Positions 7,124 to 15,157 of a DNA stretch of 19,399 nt are shown piece after piece; positions within the stretch are counted from its first letter, which is position 1; each line of letters begins with the position of its first letter. Origin of the DNA: DUZB01 sp964407525 (GTDB lineage: Bacteria; Desulfobacterota; DSM-4660; Desulfatiglandales; Desulfatiglandaceae); the NCBI GenBank assembly GCA_964407525.1, contig CAYOWC010000065.1, positions 1-19,399 on the forward strand. The letters are read 5' to 3'. The notes under the pieces were generated by a model. The model was not told the origin of the DNA. It saw nothing but the letters and a program-made list of their open reading frames with translations, and ran no database searches. The translations under genes were made by a program, and so were the position numbers.

Positions 7124-7807
7124 TTGTTGTTAAAAAAAACCATTTTCGAAAGAGGAAACTGTCCTACGGGAAGGGGCAATTCCATAGAATGGGTACACGT
7201 ACAAAATCGGTTTTCCCGCGGTCTAATTCTTCTGCCCCCCCTCATTGGTGGAAATGTTTCCCAGCAGATTGGCATGTTCCGGTGGTTATTCCGAAAAGGA
7301 TATAATCTTCTCTCGTTTAACTACTCGGGGCACGGCAACTCGGAGGACAAATTCTCCCTTGGAGCCACACTCCGTGATACAAGAAGAATGCTACACTATT
7401 ACAGACGGATCCTTCATCCGGAATCCAGAATGAAAAAATCATTTGCAGCAGCCGCAAAAAGTTATTTGGATTTTCTCTTTCCGGATATCAGAAAAGGAAA
7501 GACCTATTTCGGGATCCTGGAGCGAAGGAGAATCGACTTATTGAAGACCCTTGCAGATATTATTACCCTGGATCCTCTGCAATACGTCACACTCCGAAAG
7601 ACTTCAGTCTTATGCCTTTATGCCAGTAACGACAAGATTCTGAAGATTTACGATAAAGGAATAAAAACAAATTACAGAAACGACGTCAGGAAAGTGTGTC
7701 CCCGAACCCTGTTTGCCTCTCTCGATGGGGATCACTTCCTTTCTCCTTCAAAAAACAAAGAGAACGCTGTGAAACAAATCAAGGATTTTCTACAGGAGGG
7801 CCCCTGA
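7124..7807 (+). CDS. alpha/beta-hydrolase-like protein, apparently lacking the nucleophile segment
   Basis: A 227-residue protein starting at TTG 7124 or TTG 7127 after AAGGGGG; an in-frame stop at 7094 bounds the frame. The N-terminal half resembles an alpha/beta hydrolase: LILLPPLIGG (about 34-43), then FNYSGHGNSED, then a helix (LRDTRRMLHYYRR). The C-terminal half has the likely acid (LYASNDK) and histidine (LDGDHF). Between them, at HPESR/MKKSF (about 98-104), the expected strand and GxSxG nucleophile elbow are absent, so the protein is about 50-70 residues short of a usual hydrolase. An in-frame internal deletion is the simplest explanation, leaving it possibly inactive. Its last 18 bp overlap the convergent phosphatase gene. 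Confidence 0.65.
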   Translation: MLLKKTIFERGNCPTGRGNSIEWVHVQNRFSRGLILLPPLIGGNVSQQIGMFRWLFRKGYNLLSFNYSGHGNSEDKFSLGATLRDTRRMLHYYRRILHPESRMKKSFAAAAKSYLDFLFPDIRKGKTYFGILERRRIDLLKTLADIITLDPLQYVTLRKTSVLCLYASNDKILKIYDKGIKTNYRNDVRKVCPRTLFASLDGDHFLSPSKNKENAVKQIKDFLQEGP

Positions 7808-9013
7808 AAAACTTATCTCCAGGAGAGACACATCGTCTTCAAAAGTATCCTTCCCCTGTATTCTCTCAATCCTCTTCATTACATCGCCGACCACAGCATT
7901 CTCTTCAAGTGCCACCTCCCCCACTGTCTTGATGAAACCATCCATTGTCCACATTTCTCCGTCAGACTTATTTATCTCATAGGCCCCGTCGCTGTATATG
8001 TAAAGCTTTGTGAATGGCATCAATTCCAATTCCCCATTCTGATACGTCTGGTCGGGCATGCCTCCTATGATAACACCTCCGGAATTAAGTTTAACGATTT
8101 CTGCGGACCCCCGGGATGTCCCCATCAAGGCTACTGGAGGAGGATGTCCCCCACTGGCATATTTCAAAACATTATTTCTTTTATTGTAAATGCCATACCA
8201 GACAGTCGAAAACATTTCATTGTGCTGCTCCATCTGATACACATCATTCAGGCCTCTCAAAACAAGCCCGGGATTCTGAAAATCCACACCATCGAGAGAT
8301 TCGGACCTCAGGGTGTTCAGCACGGAAACAGAGAGAAGCGCGGCTCCCACTCCATGCCCGCAAACGTCCAGGAGATACATGGCAAAATGATCTCCGTCGA
8401 CCCAATGATACCCAAAAGCGTCTCCCCCCAGGGAAGTGGAAGGGATAAATACATAGTCGGTTTCAATGGGGCCATGAAGCCTTTCAGGAAGGAGAGACTG
8501 AACGTACCTTGCAGCCTGGTCCAGTTCATTGACAAGCGACTGCCGGCTTTCGAACAGGGCTTCATATGCTTCGTTACGTTGAAGCATCATAATATAGGCA
8601 TTTGAATGGTAACGTATCCTCGCAATCAACTCAACCTTGTCCGGCAACTTCACGAGGTAATCATTTGCCCCTAACGAGAAGGCCTCTGCTTTCGTAACAG
8701 CTTCTTCTTTCGAAGAAAGGACGATTAAAGGAATTTCGCGGAGTTTCTCGTTAGCACGGAAGTATTTCACAAGAGTCAGTCCGTCAATTTCCGGCATGAT
8801 GAGGTCCTGCAAAATGACTGTGGGTCGGGTTTCCATGGCCATTTGCATGGCCTGTGAAGGGTCTTGACAATACGCAAACTGGATATCTGTTTCTTCTACA
8901 AGCATCCTGCGAACAGCCTCTGCAACAATTGCCTGATCGTCTATGAGAAGCACTTTGACTGGATAGGCTCGGAAATCCTCAGATTTCACCGATCCATGAT
9001 CCAAAGAAATCAT
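7790..9013 (-). CDS. response regulator: WspR-like receiver fused to SpoIIE/RsbU-type PP2C phosphatase
   Basis: A 407-residue protein from ATG 9013, chosen because AGGAG lies nine bases upstream; an in-frame ATG at 9049 has no good site. Receiver domain about 19-145: acidic D25-D26, phospho-acceptor D70 (LQDLIMPEIDG), LVKLPDK motif. A short linker helix leads to a SpoIIE-type serine phosphatase domain (about 175-405), with metal-binding acids visible in LGGDAFGY, LDVCGHG, YSDGAYE and FEDDVSLLEI. Such proteins usually dephosphorylate a STAS anti-anti-sigma factor in partner switching; none is encoded in the window. It is the last gene of the chemosensory operon and its receiver closely resembles that of the cyclase, so phosphorylation by the operon's CheA is inferred. 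Confidence 0.92.
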   Translation of the reverse strand: MISLDHGSVKSEDFRAYPVKVLLIDDQAIVAEAVRRMLVEETDIQFAYCQDPSQAMQMAMETRPTVILQDLIMPEIDGLTLVKYFRANEKLREIPLIVLSSKEEAVTKAEAFSLGANDYLVKLPDKVELIARIRYHSNAYIMMLQRNEAYEALFESRQSLVNELDQAARYVQSLLPERLHGPIETDYVFIPSTSLGGDAFGYHWVDGDHFAMYLLDVCGHGVGAALLSVSVLNTLRSESLDGVDFQNPGLVLRGLNDVYQMEQHNEMFSTVWYGIYNKRNNVLKYASGGHPPPVALMGTSRGSAEIVKLNSGGVIIGGMPDQTYQNGELELMPFTKLYIYSDGAYEINKSDGEMWTMDGFIKTVGEVALEENAVVGDVMKRIERIQGKDTFEDDVSLLEISFSGALL

Positions 9014-9068
9014 ATTTAAACACTCCTTTACAGCGCATGGTTGGGACATTTACCAATCCCGGTTCTAA

Positions 9069-9248
9069 GGATCGTGGACGTAATAACTTCCTCAACTATG
9101 CATCATAACTTCAGGCCATTTTCGCCCGATATGAAATCACAAAAACATTGAAATAGCTCGCTATTACTTCAGCTTTTGTGATCCCGTATCGAACAAACCT
9201 GCCCCAAATCTATGCGCCTACTTACGAAAGTTATTACGTCCACGATCC
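9069..9248. mobile_element. MITE-like palindromic element between the two output genes
   Basis: Terminal 21-bp inverted repeats are perfect: 9069-9089 (GGATCGTGGACGTAATAACT...) and 9228-9248. They are flanked by TAA on each side (9066-9068 and 9249-9251), a plausible 2-3 bp target duplication. Nested inside are a second inverted pair (9127-9144 with 9174-9191, 15 of 18) and a core palindrome AATAGC-TC-GCTATT (9152-9165), so the whole element can fold into one long hairpin. It is 180 bp with no ORF. On the minus strand the junction preserves the TAG stop of the cyclase gene. Confidence 0.7.
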
Positions 9249-10699
9249 TAAGCCAGGATTTCATCCAGAAAAGCAGAGGCTTCAGGGGGAATGGAAGTGA
9301 AATTGACTCTGAATGTTGGAGGGTTCTCCTGCAGGTTCCTGGTGACTTTAGCATAAAGGTCCGACGCGGCCTCTTCGCCATCGGGACCCAACAACGACAA
9401 TTTCAGGTTTGACAGCTTATCAACGGACACATTTCCACGAATCTCAGCCTCTTTCCCTTTCAGCTTTACCAGAACGCCTCCATGGAGATCCGCCCCTGAA
9501 TGTTTTCCTTCCAAAATAGTAAACAATACCGATACGGGCTGTTTCAACTCCTGAAGAACCGTGTCTTTCTTTTCAGGCAGAAACACATCAAAAGCCCCCT
9601 TTATTCCACCTACCTCATAAATAGTAATGGGGTTTTTTACTCCTTTTGGCATGACTTCTATCTGATCGTCGATCCTGAGGAGATGCTCACCGCATTCTTC
9701 CAGGGTATTCTCCGAAATAAAGATCTGACCTCCAACGGTGTACGATTCAATACGTGCGGTAAGGTTGACATTTCTACCCACAACACCGTATTTCATTCGT
9801 TTTTTGGATCCGATATTTCCCACTACCAGCTGTCCTGAATTGATGCCGATCCCCTGATGGACTTCAGGATAGCCTTTCTCTCTACAACGACGGTTCACTT
9901 CCTCCATGGCATTCTGCATCTCAACAGCACATGCTACAGCCCGCTTGGCATCATCTTCACGCAACACGGGGGCGCCGAAAAGCACAAAAATAGCATCACC
10001 GATAAACTCATCAATGGTCCCCTGGTACTTCATAATGATCTCTGTCATAGTTTCCAGATAGATATTGATAATACTGACCACATCCTCGGCAGGAAGCCTC
10101 TCGCCAATGGCTGTAAATCCCCGAAGGTCCGTCATCATAATCGTAACGAAGCGTTTTTCTCCTCCCAGCGCAGCCCCTTCAGGCGATTCCAGAATAGAAT
10201 GAACAATATCGTCGGAAAGATACTGGCCAAACGTCTTCCGAATCACGAGATTCGCTTTTTCAAGCTGGACCTGAGCCTCTTTTCTCTGGAGATAATTGAT
10301 GAACGCACTTGAGTGATAGCGTATGCGAGCAATAATTTCCAGCCGGTCGGGCAATTTGACAAGGTAGTCGTTGGCTCCCAGGGCAAAGGCCTCGGCTTTC
10401 GTAAGAGCTTCCTCTTTACTCGATAGAACAATGAGTGGCACATGGCGGGTTTCCGGATTGGCGCGATAATAACGAACCAGGGTCAAGCCATCTATCTCAG
10501 GCATAACCAGGTCCTGAAGAATAACAGTAGGATGGATGCGGTTAGCCGTTTTTATGGCTTTGGTCGGATCCTGACAATAGTGAAAATCGATGTCCCTCTC
10601 GGGCGCCAGCATGCGACGCACAGTTTCTCCGACCATGTTCTGATCGTCCACAAGCAGTACGGTAATATGATGGCTTTTTAAAGAGAAAGTATCTGTCAT
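9248..10699 (-). CDS. response regulator: WspR-like receiver fused to class III nucleotide cyclase
   Basis: A 483-residue protein. ATG 10699 follows AGGA by six bases; the TTG at 10714 is less likely. Receiver about 12-135: D18-D19, phospho-acceptor D63 (LQDLVMPEIDG), LVKLPDR. The class III cyclase domain is at about 180-330, with metal ligands D191 (MMTDLRGF) and D235 (FIGDAIFVLFG) and transition-state N312/R316 (VNLTARIE). The purine-selecting positions are E231 (EFIGDA) and G305 (KYGVVGRN); Glu at the first is guanylate-cyclase-like, whereas adenylate cyclases have Lys. A C-terminal domain of about 95 residues (388-483), PilZ-like or unknown, follows. It replaces the GGDEF output expected in a Wsp operon. 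The stop codon is formed at the edge of the MITE-like element. Confidence 0.93.
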   Translation of the reverse strand: MTDTFSLKSHHITVLLVDDQNMVGETVRRMLAPERDIDFHYCQDPTKAIKTANRIHPTVILQDLVMPEIDGLTLVRYYRANPETRHVPLIVLSSKEEALTKAEAFALGANDYLVKLPDRLEIIARIRYHSSAFINYLQRKEAQVQLEKANLVIRKTFGQYLSDDIVHSILESPEGAALGGEKRFVTIMMTDLRGFTAIGERLPAEDVVSIINIYLETMTEIIMKYQGTIDEFIGDAIFVLFGAPVLREDDAKRAVACAVEMQNAMEEVNRRCREKGYPEVHQGIGINSGQLVVGNIGSKKRMKYGVVGRNVNLTARIESYTVGGQIFISENTLEECGEHLLRIDDQIEVMPKGVKNPITIYEVGGIKGAFDVFLPEKKDTVLQELKQPVSVLFTILEGKHSGADLHGGVLVKLKGKEAEIRGNVSVDKLSNLKLSLLGPDGEEAASDLYAKVTRNLQENPPTFRVNFTSIPPEASAFLDEILA

Positions 10700-10710
10700 T
10701 TCTGTTCCTG

Positions 10711-11769
10711 TCAACGGGGTTTAGTGGATCTGCTGAAAGACGGAATTACCGCATTAGATTTTTTCCGAAAAAAGTCGAGGATGGCAGGCGCAATACCGCC
10801 TATGGGCAGGATATCCACAGCCGCCCCCAGTTCTTTCGCGGCCTTGGGCATGCCGTACACTACGCTGGTGGCCTCATCCTGGGCTATGGTGTGCCACCCC
10901 GCACGTCGCAGTGCTGCCAGGCCCTTGGCGCCATCTCTGCCCATTCCCGTCAACAGGACCGCAACCCCTTTTTCAGGCCAGTGACGGGCCACACTTTCAA
11001 AGAAAAGGTCTATAGAAGGCCGGAAAGGGATATCCTTGGGCTCCTCAGTATAAACGAGGGTTAATTCCTTGGTTACAGTCAGATGATCGTTGCTGCCGGC
11101 CAGAAACACCGTAGCCGGTAAAGGTTTGCGTCCAGGGGATGCGAGAGCCACCTTCAGCGGTGTCTGCGTATCAAGCCAGTTTGCCAGATTTAAAGAAAAT
11201 TCGCCATCAACATGTTGTACGATCACAACCCCTGCAGATAGGGTGCCTGGAAGACCAGCAAGCAAATCAGCTAACGCCTTGGGACCTCCAGTGGAAGAAC
11301 CGATGACAATAAGGGGGGGAATATTAAAGGGAACAGGCAGAACTCCTTGTCTTTTCCTTTTAAGGGCCGGCCTGCGTTTCAGTCTCCCGATATTCGAAAT
11401 TTTCTTTAAAATCGCAACAGAATTTTCCTGTGCCATAGGGCCATTTCCCGCAGCAGGCGTATGGATCACATCCAGCGCTCCATACCCCATAGCCCGGAAG
11501 ATTCCGGCCGTATTGCTATCTACAGAGGACGTAACCACGAGAATCGGGCAGGGAGTTTTCTCCATGATTCTTCGAGTGGCCTCTATCCCGTCTAAACCGG
11601 GCAAAACCAGTTCCATCAGGATAAGATCAGGTTTGTCCCTGGAGGCCATATCCACGGCTTCGGATCCGGTACTAGCAATCCAGGCTATCTCGTTGTCCGG
11701 AACGCTGAGAACAATCCGTCGGAGAATTTCAACCGTTTGATTCTTGTTGTTGGCAATGGCAATACGCAT
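10711..11769 (-). CDS. cheB: CheB/WspF-type protein-glutamate methylesterase with degenerate receiver
   Basis: A 352-residue protein. ATG 11769 gives the typical start MRIAIxN..xxxVEILRR; ATG 11814 would overlap cheA by 32 bp. Neither has a good ribosome-binding site. It should remove methyl groups from MCP glutamates. The C-terminal catalytic triad is intact: S159 (GSSTGG), H186 (VQHVDG), D279 (TGMGRDG). The N-terminal receiver is unusual: the acidic pair is N7-N8, the phospho-acceptor position is Glu (E53 in LMELVLPGLDG), and the conserved Lys is replaced (VIHTP). The domain probably cannot be phosphorylated normally and E53 may mimic the phosphorylated state. It sits between cheA and the cyclase in wsp order. 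Confidence 0.92.
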   Translation of the reverse strand: MRIAIANNKNQTVEILRRIVLSVPDNEIAWIASTGSEAVDMASRDKPDLILMELVLPGLDGIEATRRIMEKTPCPILVVTSSVDSNTAGIFRAMGYGALDVIHTPAAGNGPMAQENSVAILKKISNIGRLKRRPALKRKRQGVLPVPFNIPPLIVIGSSTGGPKALADLLAGLPGTLSAGVVIVQHVDGEFSLNLANWLDTQTPLKVALASPGRKPLPATVFLAGSNDHLTVTKELTLVYTEEPKDIPFRPSIDLFFESVARHWPEKGVAVLLTGMGRDGAKGLAALRRAGWHTIAQDEATSVVYGMPKAAKELGAAVDILPIGGIAPAILDFFRKKSNAVIPSFSRSTKPR

Positions 11770-11782
11770 GGCTAAAGCGGGA

Positions 11783-14700
11783 TTAAGGTTCTCCAATAAG
11801 TTCCTCTGCTGCATTGATCAGTGAATCGTCCTGGAAACTCCCTTTTGTCAAGTAATAATTGGCCCCTGCTTCAAGCCCCTTGAGACGGTCTTCTTCTTTG
11901 TCTTTATACGATACAATAATCACAGGCAACGACTTTAATACAGGATGTTTTTTTATGTTAGTAACCAGTTCTATGCCATTCATTCGGGGCATATCCACAT
12001 CGGACACGATCATGTCGTACGAACTGGATCGGACCGCGTTCCAGCCGTCGACACCATCAACGGCAGTTTCTACCTGGTACCCCTTGCTTTCAAGCAACTT
12101 CCTTTCCATTTCTCTTACTGTAAATGAGTCATCCACAACGAGGATACGTTTTTTCTTTTTCACATCTTCAATTTTTGTGGGACCAGCCACTTTTTTGAGC
12201 CTGCGCCCGGAAAGCAGATTGTCAATGGAACGGACCAGATCCTCCACGTCAAAGATCAGCACAGGAGCCCCTTCAAGAGTTACCGCAACGGAGCTGACGT
12301 CTGGAACTTTTCCAAGGCGTGGATCGAGGGGCCTTACTACAAGATCGCATTCTCCCAGGAATCTATCCACTGCGAGACCATAGAAATTCAGTCTGTCGCT
12401 GATTACCACAACGAACAGGGCTTCTCCCTCCAATGCCCGCCCATCCAGTTCCAGAACACTCCACACGTCAACCAATGCGATATTGTTTTCGTCAAATCGG
12501 AAGTACTGACGATCTTCAACCGTATCCAGCTCATCTCTGGAGAGCTTCAGGCATCGCTCAATCCTAGCCAAGGGGAAAGCGTAAGATTCTCCTGCAATTT
12601 CAACTAGAAAAGTCCTTACGACAGACAACGTTATGGGCAATTCCATATGGACGGTCAGACCCTGTCCGGGCTTGGAAAAAGCACGAACCACACCACCCAC
12701 TTCATGGGTCATGTTGCGCACCACATCCAGACCAACCCCGCGCCCCGAAATTTCCGTTACTCCTATCGCAGTGGAAAACCCGGGAAGAAAAAGGAAGTCC
12801 AGCAATTCCTGTTCCGTCATCTTCTGAACCATTTCCGGCCCGGAAAGTCCTTTTCGGACGATCTTTTCTTTGAGTTTGTCGAAATCTACGCCGCATCCGT
12901 CATCAGAAACGGTAACCATCAGCATTCCTGATCGATGGGTGGCCTCAAGAAGCAGCATCCCGGTCTCCGATTTTCCAGCTTTCAGCCTATCTTCCGGAGA
13001 TTCCATGCCATGATCTATGGCGTTACGAAGAAGATGACTCAGGGGCGCATCCAGCATTTCCAGGATATCCCTGTCCACTTCCGTGGTTTTTCCTCTTATT
13101 TCCAGTCTGACTTTTTTACTCAGATCCCTGGCAAGATCCCGAACCATCCGGGGAAAGCCTTTTACGCCATCAGAAAATGGACGCATCCTGACGGAAATGA
13201 CTTCATGGTATAACCTGTCGGAAAGACTGGCTGAACTGCTGTTAAATAGATCGATCTGATTCAGTCTTTCCGCCAGGATCAGGCTGCAATCTTTGGTTTT
13301 CTGTCGAGCCTGGTTTGCAAGATCAGCAAGAAGAGAATCGGCGCCGGACTGTAAGAGCACTTCCTTCAGTTCATCTAATGCGGCAAAAAGCTCCATATGT
13401 CTCCGTTTAAGCTTCAGCAGGCCTTCCGAAAAAGAGGGGAGCCACCCTGCGTTGACAACAACTTCTCCAGCCTGTCCGATCAGACGTTCAATTTTCCCGG
13501 CCGTAACGCGTATGGTACGGTCCTTGTCAAAAGCTTTTATCTGAGGGACATCCGCTCCCTGTTTCTCATGGATTACAACCGGATTTTTCACATCTATGGT
13601 GGCAACTGCTGAGGTTTCCTCTGAAGAAACCATGGGACTCTCTTTAGAAAGCCCCTCGTCCGGTACAACTTTTTCTACCGGCGAAACATTGATTGCGGAC
13701 TCCCTTCCAACAATTTTCGCGATCGCATCCACCAGACGGTCAATTTCCACCCGGTGGCGCATGAGCCAGTCTGTTTCACCTTCCACGAGGGAACGGGAGA
13801 GCTGAATAAGTATGTCTACGATCTGCAGAAGGATATCGATCTGTTCGGATCCTAAAAGCACTTCGCCTTTCTGGGCCGCAACAAAGCAATCTTCCATTAC
13901 GTGGGCCACCCGGACGGCCGCGTCAAGGCCAACAATCCTAGCCCCTCCCTTTATGGAGTGGGCAGCACGCATCAGCGCCTCCAATTGATCGGTTGCACCG
14001 GGATTGTTCTCGAGGGCAAGAAGGCCATCACTCAAAACGGCTACGTGTGTTTCCACCTCTGCCTGAAAAAGATCAAGCAAGGCTGGATCAGAAATAACAT
14101 TGGAATCTGCATTTCCCAAATCACCCTGTCCGGACGGCTCTGAAATCTCCGAACTGGAAAATGGGTCTTCGATCTGTTCAGCACTGCGGTTTTTTATTAC
14201 GCCTTCCCCCCCCGGTGCTACATCAGGATGGGCTAAGAGTTCTTTGACTGCAGCAACAAACGTTTCGATCTCCCCATCGTATTCGGCAGAAGGTGGCTTT
14301 GCCCCGTCCATCACCTCAGATAGGTGATTGATGATATCCACCCCTCTCAATAAGATGTCTATCTGCTCGGATCTCAGAGTGATCTCATTTTTCTGGGCCG
14401 CAACAAAGCAATCTTCCATTACGTGGGCCACCCGGACGACCGCATCCATCCCAACAATTCTCGCCCCCCCCTTTATAGAGTGGGCGGCACGCATCAGCGC
14501 CTCCAGTTGATCGGTTGCACCGGGATTCTCCTCAAGGACAAGAAGACCGTCATTCAACATGGCCACATGGGTTTGTGTTTCCGTCTGAAAAAGATCCAGA
14601 AGAGCGGGATCTGAAATAACAGCCGAATCCCCTTCGCCTTCCGCTTTCAGAAAGATTTCTTCGTTTTCACCCTCCGATGAGGATAATGGATTACTGCCCT

Positions 14701-15157
14701 CCCGAGGGATCTCATCCGGCACCGTTTCCAATCTATCCCGGCCAGCCGGGTCTTTTCCCAGAGCATGGACCAGATTGTCCATGTCTTCTGCAATGTCACT
14801 TTTCCAGCCGGTTTCTCCCTGGCAGGCGGCCTCGGCAATTCTGTCTAGCAGCTGTACTCCTTCTACGAGAGCCCCGACCTGCTCCTCAACCGGCTTAATC
14901 TTACCATCATGAACAGCCTTAAGGAATCCTTCAATGGCTTGAACCACCGTGACTGCCTCTTCCAGGTCAACAACCTTGGCACCCCCCTTGATGGCATGAA
15001 GCTCTTTGAGCATAGGTTGTATTCTGCCGGAAAAATCCGGAAGGGATGTCAGCGACATAAATCCATCCATGAGGGAGGCTGCGTGGGCGTCTACTTCAGC
15101 CCTGAAAAGCTCCATAATGCTGGAAAAAGATTTTCCTGGTTCAGCGGATTCCGTCAC
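11783..15157 (-). CDS. cheA: CheA/WspE-type hybrid histidine kinase with three Hpt domains and a receiver
   Basis: A 1124-residue kinase with a GTG start that overlaps the upstream cheW stop (GTGA); GAGGAG lies nine bases upstream. Domains: Hpt1 with H54 (LHAIKGGA), Hpt2 with H226 and Hpt3 with H400 (both AAHSIKGGARIVG), acidic linkers, CheA dimerisation at about 545-660, HATPase (N box HLLRNAIDHGME at 708-719, G1 DDGCGVD at 752-758, G2 GRGVGLD at 805-811), CheW-like regulatory domain about 845-985, and receiver about 1004-1120 with D1053 (VSDVDMP) and K1105. It should phosphorylate its own Hpt domains under control of the MCP/CheW array and pass phosphate to its receiver and to the two separate output regulators. 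Hpt2 and Hpt3 are close copies; WspE-type kinases usually have one Hpt. Confidence 0.95.
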   Translation of the reverse strand: MTESAEPGKSFSSIMELFRAEVDAHAASLMDGFMSLTSLPDFSGRIQPMLKELHAIKGGAKVVDLEEAVTVVQAIEGFLKAVHDGKIKPVEEQVGALVEGVQLLDRIAEAACQGETGWKSDIAEDMDNLVHALGKDPAGRDRLETVPDEIPREGSNPLSSSEGENEEIFLKAEGEGDSAVISDPALLDLFQTETQTHVAMLNDGLLVLEENPGATDQLEALMRAAHSIKGGARIVGMDAVVRVAHVMEDCFVAAQKNEITLRSEQIDILLRGVDIINHLSEVMDGAKPPSAEYDGEIETFVAAVKELLAHPDVAPGGEGVIKNRSAEQIEDPFSSSEISEPSGQGDLGNADSNVISDPALLDLFQAEVETHVAVLSDGLLALENNPGATDQLEALMRAAHSIKGGARIVGLDAAVRVAHVMEDCFVAAQKGEVLLGSEQIDILLQIVDILIQLSRSLVEGETDWLMRHRVEIDRLVDAIAKIVGRESAINVSPVEKVVPDEGLSKESPMVSSEETSAVATIDVKNPVVIHEKQGADVPQIKAFDKDRTIRVTAGKIERLIGQAGEVVVNAGWLPSFSEGLLKLKRRHMELFAALDELKEVLLQSGADSLLADLANQARQKTKDCSLILAERLNQIDLFNSSSASLSDRLYHEVISVRMRPFSDGVKGFPRMVRDLARDLSKKVRLEIRGKTTEVDRDILEMLDAPLSHLLRNAIDHGMESPEDRLKAGKSETGMLLLEATHRSGMLMVTVSDDGCGVDFDKLKEKIVRKGLSGPEMVQKMTEQELLDFLFLPGFSTAIGVTEISGRGVGLDVVRNMTHEVGGVVRAFSKPGQGLTVHMELPITLSVVRTFLVEIAGESYAFPLARIERCLKLSRDELDTVEDRQYFRFDENNIALVDVWSVLELDGRALEGEALFVVVISDRLNFYGLAVDRFLGECDLVVRPLDPRLGKVPDVSSVAVTLEGAPVLIFDVEDLVRSIDNLLSGRRLKKVAGPTKIEDVKKKKRILVVDDSFTVREMERKLLESKGYQVETAVDGVDGWNAVRSSSYDMIVSDVDMPRMNGIELVTNIKKHPVLKSLPVIIVSYKDKEEDRLKGLEAGANYYLTKGSFQDDSLINAAEELIGEP
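13868..14099 (-). repeat. Hpt-domain DNA repeat in cheA, copy encoding Hpt3
   Basis: Closely matches 14390-14621 at a constant offset of 522 bp (174 codons), including long identical runs such as CTGGGCCGCAACAAAGCAAT. It encodes the ISDPALLDLFQ...FVAAQK segment of Hpt3. Confidence 0.85.
14390..14621 (-). repeat. Hpt-domain DNA repeat in cheA, copy encoding Hpt2
   Basis: Partner of 13868-14099 with no indels between them. The DNA-level similarity points to recent duplication or gene conversion of the phosphotransfer module. Confidence 0.85.

Noticed and set aside
9248..10699. Diguanylate cyclase (GGDEF) output as in WspR
   Set aside because: No GG(D/E)EF motif; the domain has class III cyclase motifs (TDLRGF, FIGDA, VNLTARIE) instead.
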